Assembly (NCBI RefSeq): GCF_002127325.2
Contig: NC_035435.2
Coordinates: forward strand, 132,534,904 to 132,598,903
Length of the DNA: 64,000 nt
Origin: Helianthus annuus
Lineage: Eukaryota; Streptophyta; Magnoliopsida; Asterales; Asteraceae
Direction: 5' to 3'
Notes under the pieces: generated by a model
What the model was told of the DNA's origin: nothing
Database searches by the model: none
Seen by the model: the letters and a program-made list of their open reading frames with translations, nothing else
Translations under genes and position numbers: made by a program
Part shown: in pieces, positions 10,747 to 21,787 of the stretch
Numbering within the stretch: position 1 is the stretch's first letter
How the letters are laid out: each line of letters begins with the position of its first letter

Positions 10747-11687
10747 TGTGGATTGTGGAACGAGTCAACGGTAGAAATGTTTGATGTTTCAATATTGTCC
10801 GGGAACACAAACATGACATCTATTTTTTTGTGACAAAAGTCGCAGGTTGTGCATTCTAGTTCACAAATTACCTTGTATATAAAACTCGTTACAGGCCATT
10901 TCGGTCAAATATCGTTCTTCTTACCTTGAATATACCACAACAGTATGAGTGGATTCATGGGATTATTGTGTTAAAATAGAAGTTTCCGAGGATACTATTA
11001 GGATCATTCTTCTTGCCCACCTCTCATGAAGCTTCACACTTAATTCCATTCTAATACCGATTAACAATAGATGAAGTAGCTCAGAGACCCTTTGACATGT
11101 CGTTGATATGTATATATTTTATCTTGTTTGTAACAAATACAATGATTTCCACAATATACAATCGTAGAATTCATGATATTTTCATTATATTGCTTTAAGA
11201 TTGCACGGATTTCAAACTTTATTGAGGTTGTGTGCAGTGGCGCAGGTTAGAAGGAGCCGGGGGGAGGGGGGGCGACCCCCCAAACTTTTCGCTCTGTAGT
11301 GTTATGTATATAGCTTTCGTAGTTGTGTGGTCGCTAGACAACACTATTGCGTTGAATAGGTGTCACATTTGTATATGATAGGTATATAAGTTTGTCCTTC
11401 AAGTTTTAATATGCTTTCTAAGTGTATATGATAGGTATATAAGTTTGTCCTTAAAAGTTTTAATATGCTTTCTAAGTGATATACAGATAAAAGGTTATCA
11501 CTGCTAGCTTTAAGCTAACATCTTTCATGAAATTTTAAAGAAGATGTAGCAGTGTGACTTGGCTGGTTTTGGTTGACTGTTCAATATTACTGGCTTTGAT
11601 TGGCTACTTTAATTAAAAAAAATTCACATGGCTGGCCACGCCAAACTAAACCACGCCACACCACACGCCTCATTTTTCACCATAAGT
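10747..11687. other. Non-coding with small repeats
   Basis: Contains a fragment of the GGCGAAGCTT hAT MITE family at 11236-11330 (starts CAGTGGCGCAGGTTAG, keeps ACTTTTCGCTCTGTAGTG) and a two-copy tandem repeat of about 53 bp at 11371-11477. No gene seen. Confidence 0.5.
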
Positions 11688-11755
11688 TTGTGGATCCCAC
11701 CCTTGTCACGTGTCAAGCAATGCCCCCAATCCAAGCCCTCCACTCCCCTCAGCCT
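11688..11755. repeat. Tourist/Harbinger-type terminal repeat copy
   Basis: GTGGATCCCACCCTTGTCACGTGTCAAGCAATGCCC and following C-rich text ending in CAGCC then TAA. Related to 1-77 and 33809-33885. A left partner was not found. Confidence 0.45.
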
Positions 11756-11959
11756 AAAATAATTGAGCCACCTCTTATTAAACTTATATCTTAGGATCGG
11801 AATTGATATATATTTTACCAACACCGGAATGGTATGCATTCAACAATACTATCCTCGAACTCATTCAATGATAATCGACATGATCAAACCATCTTATACT
11901 TCATCTTATACTTCATTTTCATTAACGGAATACCTTTCCGTATCAAGGGGGCTTTTAAT

Positions 11960-12588
11960 TAGGGCTGTCCAATAACCTCGCGTCTCGGAACTTGCTCGGG
12001 AAAAACTCGTTCGATATGGCTTGGTTTGAAACAGAGCCGAACCGGCTCGGCTCGTAACGAGCCAGCTTGACTCAGCTTGGCTCACTTGATCAACTTAGCT
12101 CGAATTATTTTACTTGTAATATATTTTATCTTTATATACATTATAATATATTACAAAAAAAAAAAAAAAAAACTAATTATTGTATACATCTATTTATGAG
12201 TGTAATTTGATATCTATGTCATATTTAAAGGTTGATTACCATGCTAATAAACTCATATTTTGATTTGTTGAAATTTATAACATATTTTATGTTGAGAAAT
12301 TTAAAACATATTTTGTGTTGTTGAACTTGATTTTGGCTTGTAATGTATTATGTTATTTTTTATATATTCTTTTAAACTTTTGAATAATATTTTAAACTAC
12401 TGAAGTTTGAGAGTTATGTATTGATTTTTCTTTTTAAAATCGAGCCAAACCAAGCCAAGTCGAGCCAGCTCGATTTAAAGCCAAATCGAGCCCAAACTTA
12501 AATTTTCAGCTCGGTTTCAATCCGAGTTGAGCCAACTCGGTTCCTGAGCTTTCCTGACTCGACTCAACTCAGCTCATTAACAACACTA
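11960..12588. mobile_element. hAT-like element rich in GAGCC/GGCTC words
   Basis: Starts TAGGGCTGTCCAATAACC and ends TTAACAACACTA. The flanks CTTTTAAT (11952-11959) and TTTTCAAT (12589-12596) could be a decayed 8-bp duplication. Repeated GAGCCAAACCAAGCC-like words resemble the interior of the better-defined element at 31229-31732. Non-coding. Confidence 0.5.
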
Positions 12589-12656
12589 TTTTCAATACAA
12601 GCCAATCATACAGATCCAATAACGACCATAATACCACATACAACTTTACACACGGT

Positions 12657-12745
12657 TCCACTCTAAAACCAACTTGCAAAAGAATGAGTAGCCACCACGG
12701 TTCCACTCTAAAACCAACTTGCAACAGAATGAGTAGCCACCACAC
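12657..12745. repeat. Two-copy tandem repeat, about 48 bp
   Basis: CACGGTTCCACTCTAAAACC and the following bases to GAGTAGCCAC occur twice in a row, with one difference inside the shared part. Too short and recent to interpret. Confidence 0.8.
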
Positions 12746-12766
12746 ATAACACATGTACTTAAAAGC

Positions 12767-13258
12767 ACGGTTGTAAAATTCCCGACTAGACGTTGATTAA
12801 TCAGCAATTAATCACAATTAATCTCTGATTAATCGCTAGTCCCTGTCCCACCGCCCAACGACTACGACAACAGTGCTCAAAAGTCAAACATTCTGTTGTC
12901 TTTTTATTTAATTTGTAACCATTGATTCAAATAATGGCAACAGCACCATTGACAGAAACATGGAGGCATGAGCAAATCATGGAGCCTTTATCAAAAGCAA
13001 TTGATCCACTTGTCACATATTATTAACAACATCTAAGCTTTTTCACATAACACCAAACAATGTAAATAACAAACCAAATTTTGATTAAATGTCACAAGAT
13101 CATACCATCAATTCACAAATTTTGATTGAATGTTATCAACTGTAGAACCGTCAATTCGCTAATCGTGTTGCCCTAACCGAACCGAATTAACCGAATCGGA
13201 TACGATTTCATCCATAATCGTGTCAATCGATCAAAAACTAATATCCTGTGACTCAATT
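12767..13258. other. MITE end and 3' flank of the B-box gene
   Basis: At 12769 a segment CGGTTGTAAAATTCCCGACTAG matches others at 32281 and, more loosely, 59160, probably one MITE family. The rest is AT-rich; the 3' UTR of the B-box gene should begin below 13259. Confidence 0.35.
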
Positions 13259-13948
13259 TCAATCTGATCTAATCACCTTCAACGGTCTGGAACACGTTAA
13301 TGCAGTCTCCATACTCCTTTTACTGGTATTGAATCTCTCTGATGAACACACAGTATCATCCTACACATAATATTGGATTACTGATTAACAACACGCATTC
13401 ACAGTAACCGTTTTCGATCATCAAATCATCACAGAAGCAGAATTACAAACCTCAGAATCGATATAAGCATCCACTCGTTCACCAAAAGTTATAGATCTGA
13501 AACCTTCAGATGAAACTCTGCTTGAAGAAACATCCTCACTACTCGAACAACCGTTGACCGGCGGAGATGCGTCGGAGGACCACGGCACCACCTGATTCTC
13601 CGCATCTTCATCCTCCTCGTCATCTTCGTCACTCTCATCGATTGACTCTGTATCGTCACCGTCAGTTTCTTCGGTTTCGTGTACGACACGATTCTCCTCA
13701 ACGACGTCGTTTTCGCGGTGATTATCGTCGAGACAGGTGACGCAGACGGTGGCGGCGCGGCCGAGATTGAGGCCGGAGGCGGTCCACGGCGTCGGAGATT
13801 GGCATTTGTGGCAGAGGAGGGTGCGGGAGTGTTTGGCGACGAGGAAATTGGAGGAGTGAACGGTTTGATCGCAGTTGTAGCAGAGGCATGCGTTATCGGA
13901 GTGGCAGTAGATTCTGGCGATGTGGCTGCATAACTCGCACTTTTTCAT
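13259..13948 (-). CDS. Single-B-box zinc-finger regulator, BBX28/BBX29 type
   Basis: Exon 1 is 13948-13451. I propose an 89-nt intron (donor GAG|GTTTGT, acceptor TGTGTAG|GATGAT) and exon 2 at 13360-13259, giving 199 residues. Without splicing the frame runs only ten residues further to a TGA. The B-box ligands are in place: C4, C7, C15, D18, C23, C26, H31, H40. They are followed by the HSRTLLCHKCQSPTPW segment and a further C-x2-C pair, the extended B-box of the BBX28-32 group. An acidic D/E-rich linker (about 95-116) and an ENQVVPW motif resemble BBX28/29. Such proteins have no DNA-binding CCT domain; they act in the nucleus by pairing with other regulators in light and flowering control. 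The target here is unknown. Exon 2 is my inference from splice sites and frame. Confidence 0.85.
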
Positions 13949-14052
13949 TTTGGTGTTGTGGTTTCTGGTTTTCCGGTGTTATGATTTCTGGTTTTCCGGT
14001 TGAGGCCTGTGTTTTTTGGTGATGGGGTTTTGGTGGTTTAGTTGTTTCGGGT

Positions 14053-14061
14053 CTTTTATAA
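14053..14061 (-). promoter_or_regulatory. Probable TATA box of the B-box gene
   Basis: On the minus strand the sequence reads TTATAAAAG about 105 bases before the ATG at 13948, a normal plant distance for a short leader. Confidence 0.5.
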
Positions 14062-14162
14062 GCATCGGATTCTTGCTTCTTTTTTTTTTTTGTTATTATA
14101 ATTATAATATAATCACTGGTGCGGAACCGAGGGTGTGAAAAAAAAATCAAATAAAAAAATTG

Positions 14163-14575
14163 GAATATAGAATTTTAATAATCTTAACTATTCGTCGTTG
14201 GCCGCTAATATTCCCAACATCAAAAATAACTACTGACAGTCCCAGCTATTGACATATTGGCAACCAATGGACCCTAACTAATAGAACTCTAAAGTTGTTA
14301 GTTTCCGTTAGCCGAAAAATCGTTTTTGTCCAGAAAAGGTTTCTAAAGTTCCGATCTAAGGTTACAAAGAGGTTTTGAACGAAAATGTTGAGTTTTCCAG
14401 CCAAAAATGAGTTTTCCAGCCAAAAGACGTTTTTTAACAGTGTTAGGGTTCTGTTAGTCAGGTTCCATTAGAGGACGATATGTTAAAAGTTAGGACTGTC
14501 AGTGGTTATTTTTAAAGTTTGGACTGTTGGCAGCCAATGGCAAATAGTTGGGATTATTAAAATCCAATATTCGGA
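14163..14575. mobile_element. Palindromic MITE upstream of the B-box gene
   Basis: The left arm ATTTTAATAATCTTAACTAT reappears as the complement of the right arm (ATAGTTGGGATTATTAAAAT at about 14549). Complementarity extends over roughly 120 bp, including the GACAGTCC and CCATTGG words. GAGTTTTCCAGCCAAAA is repeated in the centre (about 14392-14426). It lies about 100 bases upstream of the B-box gene's TATA box. Non-coding. Confidence 0.7.
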
Positions 14576-14659
14576 AAAAAAATTACTGGTTTTATAGTAA
14601 CCAATTCATACACTATTTACTTCGACTAATATTACTCATAGATCTTTATCTATATGTGA

Positions 14660-15060
14660 CTAGTTTAAGTACTCGTGTGTTACACGTGTTACTTAAAGTA
14701 AATTATATTATTTAACAATGTTACCTTGGATTTTAAAATAAAATTAATGTTCCATTACATATGTAAATATTAAATTACAGTAAACTAAAAAAATGAATAT
14801 GACAAATCACAAGTCGTTAAAGATTTTTTTATACACCACATTTGTTGATTTATCTGTAGGTTTGTCGTCCTTGTCTAATATTAGTCATTTGACTGCGTCT
14901 CTGGTTTTTACTTTTGATAAAGCGACATACAACTGGCCATGGATGATTGTCCTTGGCTTTTGTTGATTGTCGTTGCGAAACATACAACTAATGCAAATTA
15001 CTTTCTTTGCAACGTGAAAAGAATCTTTTTATCCGAAGTTATCAAATTAATTCTAAGTAT
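14660..15060 (-). pseudogene. Helitron 3' end with helicase C-terminal remnant
   Basis: On the minus strand, frames across about 15050-14830 give residues typical of the Helitron Pif1-like helicase end: INLITSDKKILFTLQRK, LVVCFATTINKSQGQ (helicase motif), then after a frameshift and deletion HGQLYVALSKVKTRD and LILDKDDKPT. Stops and the frameshift show it is dead. Downstream, the DNA ends with an imperfect ACACGTGTAACACACG hairpin and ACTTAAACTAG followed by T, the standard Helitron 3' terminus (CTAG at 14660-14663, host T at 14659). The 5' part is cut off by the LTR sequence above. Confidence 0.8.
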
Positions 15061-15064
15061 ATAG

Positions 15065-16389
15065 ATCATGGTTATATACAAACAAATCAACCAATATTAA
15101 AAAATTTATGTATACTCGTCCAACTGTTTACATTATATGCATACACAATATGGGCATGTGACCACATTATAGTCAGGTTGGGCCTCATTGAACCTTATAG
15201 GTCACATTTGACTTGTCACAAGCCACCGTACAAGAGACATACCGGTCCTCCAGCTGTGTCCCCCTACGGCCGTCACATAGGTATGAGTGTGTGTCGCTGG
15301 ACCTTATAAGCACGAAGTGCCTGTGGGTACAACACCTTATTACCCTTCCCAGAGTGATACACCTCATTAAGCATAATAGGATCCCATATACCCCTACTGA
15401 CACATGCATACTGCAGCATTCTCATTATTACCACTTATGGACAAGTATACTATCACAGTTTAAAAGACAAGTATGATGACTCACCTGATTAGCAATTGCT
15501 TAACAACCGCTAGTACGACTAGGTTATGTCTCAAGGTCCTGACACAATTACATAATCCTAGGTTAGGTAATGATACACCTAACTAGTCATTATCATGTTG
15601 AATATTGGTTAGTGCTGCCTTGTTTAAGCATGGTTGATCAGTCTATGTTTAACTAAGGCTAGGCTACCCAATACCCCCCCTGACAATAACCCTAGTACCT
15701 AAAAATAATACTAACATTACCACTACTACTAATAATAATATTACTACTAATAATAATACTCCTATTAACTACGAAAATTGAATAATAAATAACTAAACAT
15801 AAACGTAAACAAGAGCATACCATAAAATAATCTACGACACGTTGATGTAGAGTTTCCCTACTCCTGCTCCTACTCGCGCTCCAAAAGCGACTATTAACAA
15901 CACCCAACGGGTTATCGTATACTCGGGATTCTCTATACTACAGCATTTTCGTTAAAGAAACTGGTACCTAAACAAACTACTGAGACTCTTATTTAAAGCA
16001 AGCAAGCAAGCACCTCAAAACCCTTTCTGGTCGATGTGGGATTCAATTGACTGCCTGCTTGACCTGCTAGCTTGCTTATATATATTAATTCAGCTGCTTC
16101 ACTCGTTTTTCTCGTATAACTTTTAAAATATGATATTTTATAAAACGACGAATATGTCATTAGAACGAGCATATTTTTATCTACGTTTTAACCTAAGTTT
16201 CATTAAAAACGGAGTAATGTCAAAAATAATATATTTAATTATTAATATTAAATGGTCTCCTATACTAGCCAAGGCTTGTCAAGATATTTCACCTTTCACA
16301 CCATCATCTTACTCGTTTAACAATATATGAAATATAAATTACATATTTCATACGTTTATAACCAGTACATTAAGGTTCGGGGTATTACA
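15065..16389 (-). mobile_element. Ty3/gypsy chromovirus 3' LTR (left border approximate)
   Basis: On the minus strand the LTR starts TGTAATACCCCGAACC at 16389, right after a purine-rich polypurine tract (AAGGAGGGAAGGA). Within it are ATCCCACATCGACCAGAAAG and a TATATATAAGC promoter-like box (about 16080), as in Tekay/Del-like LTRs. The CA end and the 5-bp duplication were not located; the border is set by where Helitron helicase similarity resumes. Confidence 0.6.
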
Positions 16390-16430
16390 TCCTTCCCTCC
16401 TTACAAAAATTTCGTCCTCGAAATTTGTCA

Positions 16431-16685
16431 TCACCTAAAAAGATGAGGGTACTTAACTTTTATTATGTTTTCTAATTCACATGTAAAGTTGGGTCCATGA
16501 CGTGCGTTCCACTTGACTTTGACTAACGGGGTTTCCTTCTTGCGTAACTTTTTAACCTTCTTATCTTCGATTTGTAGTGGTTCTTCAATGAAGTTGAGTT
16601 TGTCGTCAACCTGTACGTCTTTCAGGGGTATTTGTTGGGCTTTGTCCACTAGGCACTTCCTTAAATTTGTTGGGCTGACCAGGAT
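16431..16685 (-). pseudogene. Gypsy integrase C-terminal/chromodomain-region fragment
   Basis: The minus-strand frame matches the last residues of chromovirus polyproteins: a NLRKCLVDK-like segment, PLKDVQVDDKLNFIEEP, VKKLRKKETPLVKVKWN and ending KYPHLFR before the stop. The polypurine tract and LTR start follow directly. The rest of the polyprotein is missing; at 16695 the sequence becomes a plus-strand LINE fragment. Confidence 0.8.
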
Positions 16686-16694
16686 TTTAAAGAG

Positions 16695-17258
16695 GTTCTA
16701 ACCATGGCTATTCCTGGTTTGGAAGAGAATAAATATGTTACCGAGACTATATCGGTGGAATATGAACGGAAACCCCCGAGATGTGCCCTCTGCTGTGTGT
16801 TTGGGCATGAATCAGGGGAATGCCCTAAACATATTTGTCCGAATCCAAATCCTCCTACAAACAGGCCGAGAGTAGACGCGGATGGTTATACATAAGTAAA
16901 GGCTAAGAACAGTGCAAAAAAGAATGGTTTCCAAGTTAATAATCTGAAACCTAAGTTTGAGTATAGACCGGTGGATACAAAGAAAAAGGCAGTGACTTCT
17001 AACTATGCGAATGAGAAGGGTACTAAGTCATCAAAGTTTCAGACGCATAACCCGTTTGGTGCTCTCGATTCTGATAGGGGGAATGCTGGTCCCATCCAAA
17101 GGAAAGACAAGGGTGGTCGAAATACTAGGGAAGAGTCTGATGAGGAGGAGGTTGAGGTTATCTATGATGAGACTGCAATGTTTTTGACTTTGGGTACGCA
17201 TCCTAAGTCTTCCAGATCAGGGGCAAGCACCTCTTCCACAAAATCTTCCAATGGATAA
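16695..17258 (+). pseudogene. LINE ORF1 fragment with CCHC zinc knuckle
   Basis: One plus-strand frame starts at a conserved MAIPGL segment, followed by SVEYERKPPRC and the zinc knuckle C-x2-C-x4-H-x4-C (CALCCVFGHESGEC). After a single in-frame TAA (16893-16895) the same frame goes on through KPKFEYRP and HNPFGALD to a stop at 17256. This arrangement is typical of ORF1 (DUF4283/zf-CCHC_4 proteins) of plant L1-type LINEs. The N-terminal DUF4283 half is gone and no reverse transcriptase follows. Confidence 0.75.
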
Positions 17259-18954
17259 TTTGTTTTTGGTTCGTGCCAGGTGGACGCCTCTTGGTTGCAA
17301 TTTCATTTTTGATGATGGCGGATGAAGTTGTTTTTGTTTTAGTTTTTGTCTACTAGATAGGTCATTATCATGATATGTAGTAGGTTAGTTTGATGTGATG
17401 TCATAGTTTCTTTTGTTTTATTTGCATACATATATGGGGCATGTTCTGTATATGAACTAGTGGGGAACTCATCCTCACTACTTGTACTTATTTGGCGGTT
17501 GTCTATATATAGAATCACCGGGGTAACCCTTTACCCAAAAAAACATTAAAAAAACTTTATGCTCTTTACTTTTTATACATAACGTATACATAGTTCGAAA
17601 GAAAAATATTACGTTCACGATGTGGAGATACAATTAAAAATACAAATACATATAAATGTTACATCTTTTGTAATTTAAAAACTTTGGAAAACACGTTTGT
17701 AATTTGAATTTTGGTCATAATACCTCTTTTTGAGTAGTGATGAACTTCCAAAATTCTATTTTGGTCAGAAAACTCTCCGTGCTTCATCTTTTGAGGACTC
17801 CAAAGTAAAAACTACACTTCGAAACACTTCGCAATAATTAATTTAATAAAGAAAGAGTAAGAACTTAGCAATCATTAAATTAATAAAGAAAGAGGAAGAA
17901 CTTATCAACGTATCCTTTACACAATATTCTCTTTTATATTGTGCACTTACGAGCCCGCTAATTGTTATAAGAATATGATAAAGAATGTTTGTTAAATTAA
18001 GGGGTGCTAAACGGGTTTATGCAAAGCCGACCCGTTTAGCTAAACATGTTTTGGGTTCAACTCAAAATTGATCCGACTCCACTTAGACTAAACCCAAAGT
18101 CCCAAACCTATTAATTTCATGTTAGTTTTGAGTTGTGTTTTAGTATCATATCATATTTTCACACCCCTATTTAAATTAGATGAAAGTGATGACATGAGTT
18201 ATGGAGAGCAACAAACCTAAGCAGCCAATGTTGGTTCCACCATGTTTTGAAGTTGGCCAAAATATAATTCCAAAGAATAACAAATCTTCTCAAACCTAAA
18301 AATTATTTTCTATCCACCAATTGCTTAAAAATAAATTTAATTAAATCAAGAATAAGCAGTTGGAACTTAAAATAAATAAAAATTACAATTTTAGGCAAGT
18401 TCCAAAGAATAACAAATTCCATACACTTGTGTAGCGACCAAAACGCCTGTAATCCCGACTCGAGTCATGGTCGAGGAGACTCAAATACTTTAAATATTTT
18501 TGTTATTTTGTCACAGTTTTTTTAAAATTTCAAAAATGCCAAACTGTGCAATTGTTCAAATGAAATATTTTTCTTAAAATTCACTTTCGAAATAAACATA
18601 CCCACAAAAGTTAAACTAATTAGCTAATGAATTGCTGGCCAAAAAGAAAAAAAAATAAAAATAAAAAATTGGCTAGTGAATCAAATGCTTACTTACATTT
18701 ACTTGTTGAATATGTATGAAGTGCATAACTTCTAATTATGAACAATTTAATCCTAAAATTCATTTTTACCATGGCAAAAAAAAATGTGTTATAGGATGAT
18801 AGTTGAAATTAATATGCAATCTGACCTGTTATAGTTGACCAAAATTCCTAAACCTTTACAGCTGAACAAAATTTCGTGTGTAACTTTTAATCTACTTTGA
18901 TAAGCAACCGATAATAAATAAGAACAACGTTTGTAACTTTTAATCTACTTTGAT
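17259..18954. other. LINE-like tail and non-coding AT-rich DNA
   Basis: 17260-17560 looks like the 3' untranslated part of the LINE (ends GTAACCCTTTACCC then A-rich). A 41-bp direct repeat occurs at 17832-17909 (AATTTAATAAAGAAAGAG unit). 18000-18170 contains CCCGTTTAGC-type words often seen in hAT-like MITEs. No gene recognised. Confidence 0.4.
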
Positions 18955-19401
18955 AATTGATATGGTTATGCAACGTTAGGCCATGTGTAGTGGTAACTCC
19001 CTATAACCCTAGCATAACCTCACATAGCGCCCGATAACATATGTATGCAGTGGTTAACACCAAATAATCCCACAAAATACATTCCCTAACTCACCTTCAC
19101 CCCCATAACACCCCCTTCTCCCGTTATCACTAGTGCACGCTTCAAAATTCTCAACCCATAGCGCCAGGGGGTGTTACCGGTGCTATGGGGCGTCATAGGC
19201 CCCCTTCACCTCTAGATAGCGCTTCACTACGCATGGACTAGGAGGTGCTATGTGAGTGAAGGTAAGTTGAGGAATGTGTTTTGTGGGTTATGTGGTGGGG
19301 TTATGTGGTGTTAAGTACTACACACATATGTTATGGAGGATTGTGTGAGGTTATGGGGGTTACCGCTAGATATGGTCTAACGTTGCATAACCATATCAAT
19401 T
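18955..19401. mobile_element. Palindromic MITE, about 450 bp
   Basis: AATTGATATGGTTATGCAAC at 18955 is the exact complement of the right end at 19382-19401. The arms continue with AGGCCATGTGTAGTGGTAAC and TTACCGCTAGATATGGTCT. The complement extends into CCCCATAACACCCCC-like segments, so most of the element folds on itself. No coding potential. Confidence 0.75.
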
Positions 19402-19402
19402 A

Positions 19403-19557
19403 GGGGGTGTTTCGGATTGAGTTTAAAAATGACTTATTAACATAAGCCAGTAAGTCATTTGAAAAAGCCCCAAATCCTTCTTTTGGTAATGACTTATTGG
19501 CTTTAGAAAAAATAATAAGTAAATAAGTCATTTGCAAACTCAATCCCAAACACCCTC
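19403..19557. mobile_element. Tourist-like MITE, 155 bp
   Basis: The termini GGGGGTGTTTCGGATTGAG and the complement of CTCAATCCCAAACACCCTC are flanked by TTA (19400-19402 and 19558-19560). It abuts the palindromic element on its left. Same terminal family as 6284-6700 and 24280-24484. Confidence 0.85.
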
Positions 19558-19560
19558 TTA

Positions 19561-21779
19561 GTATAAATATACTATTTAAGGGTATCAATCATGTTAATTT
19601 TTTAACCTAAACATGTCATGTATATTATTTATGTAAGAGACGTCAATTTTAATTCACACAAATTCAGATTCATGTGACCCGAACATGATCCATTTGACCT
19701 ATAAACTTAAACTGGTCAAACAGATGGACAAGTTGACAGGCATTAATCTAGTTGTAAACGCGTTAATCAAGTTGATAGGTTGTAAAAAATGTTTTAATGT
19801 GTCATATACTTAAGAAATTTCATGTTGAGTTCTATACTTAAAAAATTTCATATGCTTAGAGAGAGTATATTCCGTATAATTAAGATACTTATTCATTGAT
19901 TAGTAAGAATTTAATAATTTAATTTTGTGATATAACATTTTCAAATTAAAAAATAAAAAAAGTTGTATGTGGTGTTTGATTGAAGCGTGAAGAATAATAC
20001 ATGATGGAAAATGGATGAATGGACCCGGTCCGGGTCCGGGTGACATTGTTAATTTAGTCGCCGGCCGGCTACATTATTTGATCTGAAAGTTGTTGGGCTG
20101 ACATGGCCATATATTGTCCACTTAACCATATAACCCATGTGACCACCACACCCTTCAAAAATATCCACATGTTTTCCTTTTTTAAATAAAAATGATGATA
20201 TAATATCAACGCTTGTTTCATAATTTTAATTTAATTGGGAAACATTGTTGACATGATTCATACTTATTTTATATTAAAAAAGGTACTAAGGGCCACAACT
20301 ACTTGTATTTATTTAATCGATTTTATAATAATTTATTTAGATTAATGTTGTTTTATATTCAACGTAACTATTTTATTCTAGATCAAATAAGTGAATTAAA
20401 CTGGACTTTTATATATGTTCTGATTTATTTACTCATTTTAAAAGACAAAAAGTCATAGATTGTTTGCTCGTTTTGAATAAAAATTAGGGAACCTTTGGGT
20501 AATATCTTTTTAACGAATTTAAAAATGGTAAATGAAATGGAATTACAAAATATGAGTTTATACTTTAAATATATCAAAGAATTACAATTTGAAGGAATTC
20601 CAATTACTCAAAAGAATTTTGAATTTTTAATGCAAAATGTCGTTTAGTTTGTAAAATTGTTAGAATAAGATGGAAGCTGATGGTGGATGAAGCCTATTCG
20701 TTACCTTTTTTGGAAGTGTTGCATTTGACAAATTTTAATTTCAAATTCATTTCTATAAAATCCAAATACATTTGACGGATCAAAATTTCTTAAAAGACGG
20801 CTGTTTTCTAATATGAACTAAATTTTATAAGTTTGAATATTGGTCTTCTACATGCAATATATAGTTGTGGTGTTGGACATGCAACAATATACAATCAAGA
20901 GTAAATTACAGTTTTCGTTATTGTGGTTTACATTAGATGTCATATACAACTCATGTTTGCCAATTTTAACCATTCCAGTCCCTGTAACTATCAATTGCAA
21001 TCAATAACGTCAATTTGCTAACATTTATTGTTAGTGAATGGTTAGTTGACCAGGATAAATATGTCTTTTCCACATATGCATTGAACCCTCTCATCCCTAT
21101 TATCAATAGGTCCCAATTCAAATGCTCTAATCCAAACTTATTCGGTAAGACTACTACTCAACTTGCATAATCTTCCACTCCACTATTCAATGAATAATGA
21201 TACACTTTTATTTTATAATATTATTTTCCCAATATGGAAACAAGGGATAAGGTATGATGAGATTGGGATGAGGAAGGTGGAATTAATTGGGACCAAGAGA
21301 TTGGGTCAAAACGGCGTAGTTTAAACTGGATGGCTATGGTTGAATTTGACAACTGGTGGAGCCCAAGTGGCATATGAATATGGAACCTGTGTCGGTGATT
21401 CATATCCCCAAGTGGCGGTAACACATGTGAAGATACGACTACGTGGACCTCTATATTTCCGTTTTAGGATTCATTGTTTGCTTACATGGAATGCCGCGTG
21501 GATATTGTGTGATGATGTGGCATATTTGATAGGGTGCTCTGTATCTAGGCAATCAGTGAATTTTAAGATGTGGGGACCAGCGTGGGTGCATGTTCATCTC
21601 CCTTTCTATATATGTGGTTGTTTGGCAACATCAAAGCCGATAAGAATCATGAGTTTTCACACGTTGTTTGTGATTGATGATGATAATAATAGCATCTCAA
21701 ATGAACGGGCTTTGGATGAAGCCACGTTGATGGTGTACGGACGGACTATATGAACGCACCCCCTCCTTTTCTTCTTTCT
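19561..21779. other. Non-coding AT-rich DNA
   Basis: 20885-21010 resembles one end of a MULE-type repeat (GAGTAAATTACAGTTTTCG). A 137-residue frame at 21340-21753 has no recognisable motif. No gene is supported. Confidence 0.35.
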
Positions 21780-21787
21780 CTATAAGT

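Noticed and set aside
13679..13933. 84-residue plus-strand frame rich in Gly/Ala/Val
   Set aside because: Antisense shadow of the B-box exon, whose zinc ligands and splice sites on the minus strand are convincing.
21340..21753. 137-residue plus-strand open frame
   Set aside because: Low-conservation look, no recognisable domain, surrounded by repeats, no splice or promoter context.
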